Assembly: GCA_014549065.1 (NCBI GenBank)
Contig: JACDOX010000016.1
Location: forward strand, 4,751,803-4,815,802
DNA from: Cardinalis cardinalis
Lineage: Eukaryota; Chordata; Aves; Passeriformes; Cardinalidae
Length of the DNA: 64,000 nt
Direction: 5' to 3'
Shown here: positions 23,324 through 35,900 of the stretch, one piece after another
Layout: every line of letters starts with the position of its first letter
Position numbering within the stretch: the first letter of the stretch is position 1
Notes under the pieces: model-generated
Told to the model about the DNA's origin: nothing
The model's input: only the letters and a program-made list of their open reading frames with translations
The model's database searches: none
Program-made: the position numbers and the translations under genes

Positions 23324-24240
23324 GTCAGATACATCTTCAGAGTCATAGCAACAGGTTTTCTATAGTCCTAGCTATCAGTAATGTATAAATGATAACATGT
23401 ACAGTTTCCATTGCTCAAAAATATAATCTTTTCAATGGAAATAAATGACTGATACAGTGCCTTTAGATGTTAACCTTACAATACAAACTACCCCAAACAA
23501 AGTTTTCCTTTTTATGTACAAATTAAGCACCGATCCACAGTGCATACTATTCTAATTGTAACCCCCGCCACACATCAAAATATCCAGCTGGGGATAGACA
23601 GACCCTGTTTTCAATCTTGTAGTCAGAAGTTCTGTTTTTAGTCTTGTGTGTGGTTTTTGCTGTTGGCTTTGTTTTTTTCTTAAAAGTCCATTTGTTATTT
23701 TACCTACAAATATTCCACCACTATGTGCACAGAACAGATTTTTCTAGTACACAGGTCCAAAATTTATTTTAAAAAATCAATAACTTCTTGGAGGCAAAGT
23801 CAACCTATATCTAGAGAACATTAGAAAACCCCAGTTATTTAGAGAGGTACATGTTCAAGTCCAAGAGGCCTCACACAATCCACCTTTCCAAAGTTCCTCA
23901 GAAGCCATCCTATGGCATGTTCCATGACAGCCTGCCTGTAGCAGCACCAGGTCCCAGCAGTGAGGCTCAAGTGACCCACTAAAGTACAATAATGCAAAGT
24001 GTACAGCACAAATCAAAATCTGCCTCCTTGTTCAGACAAACATGGAGAGACATCTTAGTCATCAGCTTCCTGAAGTATTCAGAACATGATTCTGATCCAG
24101 TGAGTTGGAAGGAAAATCACATTTATATACATCTCTCTTCACTCCTCACCCTCAAGAACAACCTTGGTGTTCAAAGTGGGTATTTTTGTGGAGAATAGCC
24201 ATAAAAGCCTTGACAGCATCCTAAATCCTTGATTTTCACT

Positions 24241-26930
24241 TCTCATTATGTTATTTTAACACATACTCTGCCATTTTGTGTNTTCCAACACATGCACAAG
24301 AAGAGTTGGGCAAAACCCAGTCCTGTGCACTTGTGTGCAGAGAGAAGGTACAAAGTGATCTTTGCTTCACAAGGATCAAGCTGTAAGCTGNGTTTCAAAG
24401 CAACAAAAGAAGGTAGGTTATAAAGTTGTTAAAACATGCTTTGTGGCTGTTTCTCCTTTTTTAATACTAATAAGTTGGTATCAGACAGCTTTGCTACAAG
24501 AAAGCAGACCAAAGAACCATTAAAAGATCCAGAGCAAATCAGAAGTAGTGCAAGCTATTATCCAGTACTAAATCCATTTCTGAGCCAGGTATATTCCAGA
24601 TATTCAGAATGCTCTGAAATAAAATTATAACAAATATATACTGCTTGCCAGGCATTTATTTGCATATTTTATTAAAATAATGTGTTATTACTTATACAAC
24701 TCAGTATAAGAAAGAGACCTAACAGCTTAGAGTGCTAGGAACTGCCTGCTTGTAGCACTCTCACTTCTGCCATTAATGCCCAGACATTTATAACTACATG
24801 GACTGATCTAATTTGAACACAAGACTTTTGACTGCTGAATGAATCTATGGAATTCACTATTTCCTAAATAAACAGTCCCCTCAACACAACGACCCATTCT
24901 AAATGGCATCTATTNCCTCAGCATGTGGAGGGCAACTATAGGCACTGAAGAACTCATTGGCTTAAAATTGTACAATTGTTCAACCCAATAAAGGTGGATT
25001 AAAGCTTGAAGCCCTTTGTAATTCAAACTTGAACATTAAACTACCATATACTGGGTCCAAATTCTTTCAAGATCAATACACATCAAGGAACACTGAGTTT
25101 TAAATTTCTGCAAGGTTTCATTTTCCAGGAAATCAGCAGTTACAAATTTCAATGGTTGAGGAGTTTTATTTTGTTTCTTTTGTATTGATTCATTGGGCAA
25201 AATATTTACCTTGGGGTTAAGAAATATTACTTTTGCACTCTTTGGACAGAATTAAGCATTTGGAAAAATAGAAGGGTTGTTCTCACTCTGAGGAATGTGC
25301 TTTATTTAGAAGTTCTCTACAGGAGAGTTTGACAAGATTCTCAGGCCTATCTGCATTTATGGTGAGAGTGAGGGATATTTCTGCAATTACAGACTCTCCC
25401 AAAAGATAGAAGACATACTATGCTGCAGGTCTATTGCAACAATAGAAAACTCAGCTTTAATATTAATCATTATTAGAAGTAATTTTACAGGAGAGCTTTT
25501 CATTGCATTTTGCCACAAAACTTCTGGAGGAAAGGTTGTTCCTACTTCTATCTACTTAATTATAACTAATGGTTTTTTTTTAATGCTATCACTTTTTATC
25601 AGACAGTGAAAAATACAAGATAAGGCATTTTCATAGCCAATTTCAGTTCTGGAGGAAGATTAAGTATAAAATATGTTCCAGAAGTCTGTACACATCTGAC
25701 CCATTGTGAACAGCAATATTTCATAAATTAGTTGATTTTAAAGATTTTCCTCTCAAAAAGAGTCCAAATTTCTTAACGTAGCATTTTTACATTGAAATTA
25801 CTACAGAAGAAAAAGATTACTGCAGCATCAAAGAAACAACTACCTAAAAGTTTACATGTATTTACACATTTAAAAATAATTATTTTTATATGGTTTACAA
25901 CTAGGTTCTTATTTCAAAAAAGAAGCACAAGCCATTCTCTACAGCTGGATAATTTCAGAATAGTTGCCAGTTCATGAGTGTCAGCATGATTGCAAGGTTT
26001 GAGTCTTTTGACCTAATGGACTTTAGAAAGAAGAGTTGGCTCTCTTGCCTCCACTGCAGTTACCAGCAAGGCTCTCAGAGTGCTGCAGTGCTGGGGCACT
26101 GACAGACCCTGGCTCACAAGGCTGCTCTCCCCTGAGCCCCTGGGAGGTGCCACCTGCAGAGAAGGTACCTGTGGAGGTGCAGCTGCTGGAGCTGCATGAG
26201 CTGTTCTGGAACACACTCANTTCCCCATGTCCATCACAGACTTGCAGCCTTGCAGCTGCTGCCTCTTTTTACTTAGCTCTGTAATACTGACATACCAATG
26301 GAGCAATTTATTATTTTTAATATGTCTGTGTAATATGTGTCTTGATGATTCACAGCATTTCAAACTCATATTAAAAAGTCAGCAAATTGCTATAAGTTAT
26401 TCTAATGTGAAAAAGCTGTCTGATTTCACACAATGTTGGCCTTATGATAATGCAAGCATTGCTCTATCAGAGTATTTATTAGAGCACATAAAAATTTTAT
26501 TGCTCAACTTGATTTTGTGTTGTGTCTTGGTTACAGCAGCCACAGAATTTATGAATAAAATAAATAACTTTGACATTCTCAGTCAATTCCTAAGGTAATC
26601 CACTGATGATTAAGGTTGCAGAGCAATCATGTAACCTTCTCCTTGATTTTGAACGTGGTAATCCAGCTTGCACCTTCTGAGTCAACCTCAATAAAAAGAC
26701 AGTTTTCTGCTGAGCAGTTAAAAAAAAAAAATCAGGAAACAAACATGACTTCACACTGCAGTGACTGTTATAAACAAGAATCTCTAAAGCATTGCAGTTC
26801 AAAATAATATTGTATTATACAGGGAATAAGCAGTTGCCCTGTTCAGGAATACATCATGGAAAGATTGAAATTCAGTCTTTTCTTTTTTACCAGTATTTGG
26901 TTGTTGTCACATCTTGTTGCTTTGGTGGTT
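24241..26930 (-). other. Downstream flank and probable 3' UTR of the PICALM-like gene
   Basis: This is AT-rich sequence after the PICALM-like stop codon (minus strand). Several minus-strand AATAAA hexamers occur, for example near 26472, 26307 and 25301, so the 3' end could fall at many points. A GC-richer patch of about 180 bp (26036-26220) stands out, but I do not recognise it. No protein or RNA gene is visible. Confidence 0.5.
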
Positions 26931-26945
26931 CTACATGAACTGTAT
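26931..26945 (-). other. Terminal coding exon: four codons plus stop
   Basis: The minus strand reads TTTCACAG, then ATACAGTTCATGTAG, i.e. Ile-Gln-Phe-Met-stop after a good acceptor. It follows exon 21, which ends SETQ with a GTGAAC donor. PICALM also ends in a separate IQFM exon. This identifies the true C-terminus and shows that the longer frame reading through the exon 21 donor (27468-27509) is intron. Confidence 0.9.
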
Positions 26946-29900
26946 CTGTGAAACAAAGATTATGTATTAATGCCACTTACATAACAAATGCTTTCCCAGT
27001 GTTTTAGAATAAAGAATCTATTTGGCTGCTTTGTTACCTTTTAANTTAGTCTATAGGCTTTGGCACTTAAAAATACCCCAAGAATATTAAGACCTATTTC
27101 TTCAGCTTGAATGATCTCTTGTCCATGCCTTTTTCCCTGCCACATCACCTGATCCTTGAAGAAGCTTCCAGCACTGCTCTGNTCAGCATGACTAAACCAA
27201 GTATCCAGCTAATGTCATAGGGAGACTAAAACCTACATACCTTCACCACTCCTGTTTACTTAATACTGAAACAGTGAGAAGTAAAAATCTGATTTTGACT
27301 TTCTTGCCTTACTTCCTGTAATTCCATCATCTGAATTTGCCTCCTCACCAGAAAAAATTGTGGCCCTTGAGGAACCCCTCACTTTCACATGCAGAAATAC
27401 ATCTGCAGCCTTTCGTGAAGCATTTGGTTGTGTTTGCCAAGGCTGAAGTTTCAATATCAACAATATTTCAAGTTTCAGTATCAACAACAATTTCAATATC
27501 ACTGTTCACCTGAGTTTCAGAAACGGGTGCAAAAGGGTTTGTTGGCCTTAGACCAGGCTGTGTGTACATCATTGTCTGGGGTGCCATCAAAGGAGCAGCT
27601 CCAACCTGAGGAGGTACCTGTGAGAAAAACAAAAACCCCACAAAACCAAACATATAAAATGCAAACTACTTCCACAAGATACATCTTTTTGCATTTGAAG
27701 TATAGTAGGAAAGAAAAATATAGACACACACACACAGAATAAAGTCAAAGCTTTTAACAACCACCTCTATATCAACCTCAGTCATCTCTTGCAATGCAGT
27801 GTGAGAAACACACCAGATTTCACACANTATTGCCAACACATTTAATGTGCAGGATGGTTTGATCATCGTAATTCATGACATGAAACCCACTGGTGAAGAC
27901 AACTCAGTTTTCAGGAATACAAAACAAATCAAGCTTCTTACCATTCCATATACAGGCACTTGAGGTGTGGTCAATGGGTATGTGATAGGAGCAGGTACCT
28001 TCAAACAAGAAAATTTTAAATTTCAGAGAAACTCGTGCCTACTTAGTAATAGATATACAGAACTTTGAAAACTACATATTTCTCAGTACTAAAAATAACC
28101 AATGTATTTACAAGAAATTGACTTACATATGCAGGATAGTGTACTCCATTCTGGCATAGCAAAAGGATAAGATAGAAAATTATTTAATAGGTATTCATGC
28201 TGGAAATTCTAACTAAGGGATGGATTCAAGTCCAGTACCATAACAGTTTTTAACTATGCTTATTTATTAAAACAATATAAGTGTGAGGAAAAAAGTGCAA
28301 GGACAGTAACATGAGTTAATAAGCTTAGAAAGTTACCACTAGTACAATTTACAGCAAAATTAGAAATTTTACTACACCTAGCCAGATTTGAGCATGTTGC
28401 TTGCACAGGCACGTGTGTGAGAAGCTTTTAGAGGGCATGGCATGCAATGCTCCTTCTTCCTCCCATTATTGGAGAAGGGCATAGGAAAAAAAGCCAAGAA
28501 AGCCAGTGGCCATTTGGTTTAGGAACTGAATAGTAACAGATGTTTAGTCAGGCTGATGTTGCCCACNTACTAACATCTGATGTCAGCATGTACCACAACA
28601 TGACAAAAGAAAAATGAAGAGCATTTTTAGCCTTATATCAGGTTACATTCACAGGCCCAGCAATTCATGTGCTTCCTAAGGCCATGCTTTGTTAAGTTGT
28701 GCTAATTCCGCTGAATCCCAGGTGCTGGTTAAACCCNTGGCTATGGGACAGGATGCAGTGGTTCCTGAATTGGAGGGTGAACTCTGACTGCCAGAGGCCA
28801 GCCAGGACACTGAGAGCTCTGCAGTTCTGGGGCACACATTTTAAAGAGGCTCATAGCTGAGCTAGATCTTCACATCAGTAATTGTTGGGAATTCCAGGAA
28901 AATGCATGACTGACACCTGGCATAAAACAGTCAAATGCTTAGACCTGATGAACACATGAAATAAGAACATAACTTTAAATCCACAGTGATCAATGGATAC
29001 TAAGGTACCCTCTATGTTCCAGAAACAGAAATGCATCAGCACTCTAACAACACATTCTAGAGCACCTAGAAGGGATAAAGAGATTGTATGGTCTCAAAAA
29101 AAGTCTCACATGAGAGTGCAATACAACTGTACCCTCTCACAAAATTTTTTAGTTTCATTTTTGAGTCCAATACTGGATTTAATACTGTATTCANCTTCTC
29201 TAATTCTGAATGAGCATAGTCATAAGACAAAGAAAATCGTCATTAGAGGCAATACTATGGTTATTGCAAAATTAAGTCAGACAGCAGTCCAAAATTCACA
29301 GGAAATGTGGTAATTATCCTAGTTGTCTGTGTAACTGAGATGAACATCTACTTCCCTCTAAGAGCTATATTTTAGGAGTGATTCATATTTCTATGAATAT
29401 GACACAGTTGAAAAATCTTTTAAAATTACAGAAAAGTCAGNTGCCTACAAATACCCCTCCTAGAAATGAAAATTCTTCATTGAAATAACTATATAAGATA
29501 CACTTAACATTTTGTACTGNGTTAAAAATATGAAGTTGCTGTTGAGCATTATCAGAAATCCAAAGTGCTGCTTGATCTTATTATTATGGTGCCTTGCAGA
29601 TGTTGCAGCAGCGTTTCACAATAAAATTGAGAAAGGAGCAAAGACTGGAAGGAACNGCAGTTTTGCCCTTAAAACACATTCTTTGGATTCTTGAAGGTGA
29701 ATTTTTGCGTGCACATCTGCGTGTCAGGGGGAGTGGGAGCATCTCAAACATGCACATCAGGAATTTTGTGGACTNGGACCATTTGTTTCAATCCCAAAAG
29801 AATTTATGAACTCAGACAGGTAATCCATCCTTCACTTGAGTTGTAAGCCCTTAACGGACAAGTTTTTCAGTGAGGGGAAATAAAGCATGCTAAAATCTCT

Positions 29901-32900
29901 ACCTCATTCACTAAGATCCTATGATCCTGTAAGCATTCCCTGCTACCCCCAGTCTTGTATCAAATGCCTTTGAAAATTAAATTTAATTAAATTTAATTTG
30001 AAATCAATGCAAGCAGAGAAGCAGCATTTGCTAGAATGAAGTGTGATTTCACAGTACAGAAATTACCATGTGTGGAATAGTGGGTAAGGGAGTTGGGGTC
30101 CACGTGGTTGATGTGCTTGTTTTTGCTTGCCAGTTTGTTCCACCAGTAAGTTTTTTCTCTGTAGGCTGAGACCACTGCATATCTGATCTAAAATGAAGCC
30201 ATGGTGTTAGTTTTCATTGAGAGGCAACAGCTAGAGTAAAACAACATGANAGGAAATCCAAACATTCCTTAAAGCATGCACACAGCTGAAATCTATGAAG
30301 AAATACTCAGAATTTCAGTAATTACTTATGTATCTCTTCTGCAGTAAGTGTGAAGTCANGGGCTTCTGTTTTTCTTAAAAGGAAACTATCAGTACTGCAC
30401 TGTGCATATAATGACTAACTGGAGTTTGAGGTAACTTTTCCAGTGTTTCATAAAAATAAAAATACTTCAATAAAAATACAACAATTGCAAAACTAACTAA
30501 AGTGAGTTTCTTTAGAAGTTAAGGTTGCCANGTTGTGCTGACTGACCACACACACACTGTTCCAATGCACTTGTCAGTTATTCTGGATTGTTTCAAGAGA
30601 TGAGATCCTTGCCATGTTAGTGCCAGAGACTTTCAAACAGTCACATGAGAATATTCTAAGTACATATATGCACTTACTTTTTGGATGGAGTTCCTCCAAA
30701 GCCAAGATCTGCGGGGGAAAAGAAGCAGACAAAATCCTTAAGCATTTTAAGCATTTGGGAGGGAAAAAAAGCTTATTTTGCTTTTAGTAAAAAAAAGCAA
30801 AGTGAATTTTAAAAGCTTCACACTTACTTCCTACTAGATTTGCAAGTGAAGAATCAAGGTCATTTGCTAAAATTTTTCCACTTTGCTGGCCGGCTACAGT
30901 GGCTCTTTGACTTTGTGGTGGTACTGTGGGTTGCAATACATCATCTAGAAAGTTAAAACCTAAACAAAGAAAATAAAAGCAACTGGTTACATTACATTTA
31001 ATAAATGACACCTATANGCCAGGGAGGTATTGTGTTTAGAGCATTAATCTGAGTATTTATATGTGAGGGTTCAACATGATGGAAGTATCTAAGACTTTGA
31101 TAGAAGCACAGTTTAACTTCTTATTTTTCATGGAATACTGTATTGTACCTAATCTAAAAGAATCTTTAACTGTACTTTAACAATACTTTGCTACACAGTA
31201 AGACTAACTCATGTATTCTTCAAGAAACACACACAACCAGTTCGGCACTTCTGCAAGTGCTGTGCCTCTAGAGGCAATCAGAGGGAAATCATCACCATGC
31301 ACCAAGAGAAAGCACAGAAGAAAAATGAACATAAGCTTACCCATTAGGAGAATCCAGTGGGCCACATTCAAAGTTTGTTCCCCCAGAGAGAGAGGAAACA
31401 GTTATTACACAGAGAATGAAATCAGTCCAAGCTAATTTTAAAGTAAATAACTAACAACTGAACTGATTGCCTCTTATCAGCCCATAATCACCTTGCAAAT
31501 ATATTAAGTTATTAAATTTCCAACTGCAATGGCAATTATGCTAAATTGTTAAGCANTTTTTGCCTGTAGGGTATAAATTAGTCATAAGGCAGTTTTTACC
31601 ACTTGCAGTCCTGTACTCTGGTGCTGTAGATTTTCCTCCAAAAACAGCATCAAAGTCCACATTAATTGTTGAAGAGGCAGTACTTGGAGAAGCTGAATGA
31701 AGAGGAAAACCTGAAAAAAAAGTTGAATAATGAAATACGCCCATGAAGATATATCATTCATTCTAGTGAAACCAGAAAGTTTTAAAAAACAAAAAGAAAA
31801 AAAAAATCAAATTACCATCAACAGTCACAGGATGATACACAGAAGCATATGTTGGTTTATGAGCACTAAAGTCATCTTTGCAAAAAGAGAGAAGAAAATA
31901 AGATCAATTTTAAAGAGAAAAAGGAAGAGAGAAGCCAACAATTAAGNCTGCAGTTAAAAATTAGGAAGTTTTACTAAAATAAAAAGGGTTATTTTTTTAT
32001 TTTACAGAGCAATAAACTCCTGCATTCCCCATTACAAAAGAGAAAGGAGGCTGCAGCTTGAAAGAAGTCAGCTGCAGGTCTTAGGGTGTCTAGAGTGGGC
32101 AAGCAGAACAAAATAACAGTTTATTTCAACTANAGAAATAAACATTTAAGGAAACAATTTACTACACCTGGAATTAATGCACCATTTTCACTTGTTAATA
32201 AAAAGTGAAGATGGGCCCATATCACAAAAAGACTACATGGCCCACATTATTAGCATTATCACCTCCAGTTGCAAATAAATTACATGGAGTTTGGTTTTTT
32301 TACCACTAAACAGTTCCACTGTTTGTTTGGAGGAAAAAGAAGAATTGATGAAAGGGGTGGCAGATTTTACAGCTTCTTCAACTGGCTTCATGTCAAAGAT
32401 GTCCAGATGAGGTGGAGAACCAACACAACCATTTGAAGACGAGAAAGGACCTTTCAGATGCAGAAGTGAAGGAAAGAATACAGAGTACAAATAATGGAAA
32501 AGAAAAACAGACTGAAATGATTGAATATGAGAATCTCTAGACAAAGCCAAATTGTAAATATTCTACCTAATAATCAAACTCAGATACAAATTTTAGATAG
32601 ATATTATCTAGATACAAATTTTTAGTTTCAGATAAAAATCTTAACAGCTCTTTGTTTAGGGAAAAAAATTCTAGTATTGACATAAGGTGGGAGGGGGAGA
32701 ATGACAGAACATGTATCAAAGAAGTGAGATACTACATTTTGGCTTCAATAATCTACCTTTTAAATACCATATACGAGTACCAACACCTATCTACCTTTTA
32801 AATACCATATATGAGTATCAACACCATTTACCATGGAGTTATCATTGCCTTCTTTTGGCATTTAAGCCATTTCTCTGACATCTAACCTGACCATTCTTTG

Positions 32901-35900
32901 AAGGATGGGTGAAGAAACTGGGGTCCACAGCTTTTTTACAAGAACTCTGAAATTACCAACACCTTTTAAATGAGAAGTNTATTAAATATTGCTTAATTAA
33001 ATGGAAGCACTAGTCCAGGATCTTCTCAGTTACACCTGCTTAGGTTTTATTTCGCAGTGTTTTTCAACTTAGATCTTGAGTTTTGTTTCTTCTCCCTGTC
33101 CCCTTTATTGAACAGTTCCACTCTTTTGTTCCATCAACACTAATGCTATGTGTTCAAGGAAGTTGGTCAGAATTTTCATATGATTTACTTCATATTTTNT
33201 TATGAATGTTTGGATGCAAAATAGTTAAGGTTTAAGATGCAGATTCAATAAAGTATGAACCTTGTATTCTAAGAATTCCCTTATCATTTAGACAGTCAAA
33301 TCAAGGTATGAGCTCACCTCCCCAAGCATTGCTTGCTGATGTTGATATAGCTGGAGTACTTTGCACAGTTGGAACAAATGCAGGCTGAAGATCAAAAAGA
33401 TCACTAGAAAGGTTGGGCATGCTGGATAAGAAATGACAGACAGAGAGAAATATAAAGATATATAACAGGCATTGCATTCTTGCTTTTATGAACACTCCTA
33501 CCAATCTCATTTTCACTTATTTGCTAGCAGCCCATCAAAAACAATGATACAACAAACTGGAAACTAAACACTTACACAAAATTCCTGCACACCAAGAAAA
33601 CATCAGCAAAAGGTACCTGAGAGGTAACTAGGATCACAGTTTTGCAGCTGATTGTGGAGCTACAGGTCAGTGCAGTAATATCTGTTTCTTTTGGAAAGCA
33701 AAATATCTCTCACCTATTTGTTGTGGGTGCTGGTGCAGCAAAGAGGTCAACAGCTACAGTGGTATTCACACTTTTTCCTGATAAAGTGCTTGGGGATGCT
33801 GATGTGGAAGTGGAATTTGATACTACAGAGATTTCTCTTAATCGCTGCTCCTGAAAGGTAAGAGACAGTTGGCATTTTGTCTTATTAATTTATTAACATT
33901 TCAGTCCTGGAAACCTTTTCAAAGAAGAAAATTTTAATTCTATAAAGTCCTAAAAACAGAAAAATAACTGAAATTTTAATNGAAATAAGAGTATTTGTTT
34001 TAACAAAGCATGTAAAAATCAAGTTGAGACTTGATGTTTTAAATAATTCTTTTTTAATCCATATCTGCCCAGAAGTACATCTCTTCTAGTCAAGCTACAC
34101 ATTCCAGGCTCCCTCCATAGTCACTCAGAGAAACAGTTCAATGGACCTTTGTTCAGGAAGACTCATTTCCCTGCTTTATGAGTCTCTTCATGGTTCAATT
34201 CAGATGTTCAGAAATCAGCATGACAACGTGCAACCCAATCATAATGTAGCAATGTAACAGCCTTGTTTAAATTAATTTCAGGTTTACATCCCTCACTACT
34301 TCTAGGTATGTTCANTGCATTTTTACAGCACTGGTCAAAGCACAGGTGTATGTTTTACACAGCTCACATTCCTCAAATAAAACACTAAGTGATCTTGCAA
34401 GCTTCATCATCATACACTATTTTATCCAGTTACAAAAAATCTTTGAATACAAAACTTGATAAAAACATCCTACCTTAAGTGCCTGCAGTCTAACTTGTTC
34501 CTCCTCCAATGCCTGCTGCTTTTCTTTCTCATCCATCCGGCTGAAGGACATTCCTGTATTGGCAAGTGTGGAAACAGCACTGGATAGGGCACTGGCTCTA
34601 AAAAGGAGCAAGAATTTTAAAAAATATTATTAAAAAACCCGTGGTCAGGTACACATCACTCACAGTTTCATCATCAAGTGCCTTATCTAGTTGTGTGTCA
34701 TCCTCCTTCCCAGTCACTTCTCTCCTTACTCTCTGGTACATAAGAGCAGACACCCCAAAACCAGTTTGGTGACAAAGAGGCACGAGTGCACAGACAGACT
34801 CCCTTGAGTTTCAGCAGGTAGGAACTGGAAAATGTGGAACATAACAGTTGTCTTTCCTTTTAAAGTTATCTAGACTAGACTGGAATGTTATTCTAATGTC
34901 AGAGGCACAGAAAGCTTGTTTGTACACTACGTAACAGCAAAGAAAGTACAGCATTATACACAGGAACAGAATATTGTGGCAGTGAATCCTTAGATTCTTG
35001 AAAAAAAATAATCTGAGGGGAAAGACAGCAAATTGGGAACATAGCTCAGCCTGATAAATTTATCAATATTTACCAAGTTTCTGTGGGAGAATGTCTATGC
35101 CAAAAGAGANCTCTCATTACCCAGTCAGAAATATTTTCATATATACTGACAGAAAAAATACTTGACAGAAAGAATAACACAATTTCTTTCAGCACAACAC
35201 ATCAAAGCTAATTTGGCTCTTCTGAAGAAGGGCTGAAGAACTTTTATGAGAAGGTCAAGATAAATTCATGGTCTGAGAGGCAGTCCATGAATATATAAAT
35301 AATAACAATTCAGATAAATACCATCCTGTCTTGGGTAGGAAGAGTATAAAATCCAAACACCTTATAAATGTTACAAGATCAGTCAAAGGACTTTAAAAAA
35401 GTAGAACCTAAAATGAATAATATACAAGATCTCAGCTCAGTGGTTTATTACAGCATATTCAGAAATCCATCTGCGACACAGGCAGACATACCTACATTTC
35501 AAATGTGGCTAAGCTATCAGACTATTACTCACTAGATATTTCATTTATATTTCTAGGAAGATACATTCAGAAGTGAATAAAAATCAAGAATACCACATGA
35601 CTGAATCCTGAAAATTGTTAGAATGACAATGGCAAATCTTAAGTACAGGCACNGTTGTAATTCATTGGGCACTCACCTGCTGGCAGCAGAGACTTCCTTT
35701 GTTTTCTTTCCCTCCACAGAAGCCAAATGCTGTTCCAGCGCCTCAAGCAAGCTGCTGGGTGCCTAAAATGAAAAGTATTTATAAAACACTGCTTCTATCA
35801 ACACATCCTNGTTTAGTACACAGATTGGTTTTCTCACCAACTAAAACCAAACAAAATCTCACTACATATAAGCAATGGTGCCTTTGGGTTTTGCTGCCAT

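Larger units (their letters stand above)
21499..24240. repeat. Tandem segmental duplication, copy B
   Basis: This is the second copy of the unit at 18706-21497, in the same orientation and separated from it by one N. It is 2,742 bases long. Relative to copy A it lacks six bases in the Ala repeat of exon 1, has a 10-base insertion (CCTGGGCTGG-type) near 21958, has a shortened poly-C tract near 23565, and lacks 38 bases near 24149. Unique sequence resumes at 24241. Confidence 0.97.
26931..35762 (-). other. Disordered-tail exons (9-22) of the PICALM-like gene
   Basis: These exons encode the low-complexity tail that in this family binds clathrin, AP2 and EH-domain proteins. Visible motifs are VDLFAAP (exon 11), SDLFDLQPAF (exon 12, where PICALM has DLLDLQP), LDIFDMKP (exon 13, resembling the DLFAMKP of AP180), INVDFDAVFGGKS (exon 15), NDLDSSLANLVG (exon 16), NPF (exon 21) and IQFM (exon 22). 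Exon 13 has no evident counterpart in the same place in PICALM as I recall it. Junction phases are all consistent, so the tail is intact. Confidence 0.88.

Noticed and set aside
27468..27509. C-terminal extension of the PICALM-like protein (VNSDIEIVV...)
   Set aside because: It is read-through of a GTGAAC donor. The IQFM exon at 26931-26945 gives the family-typical end.
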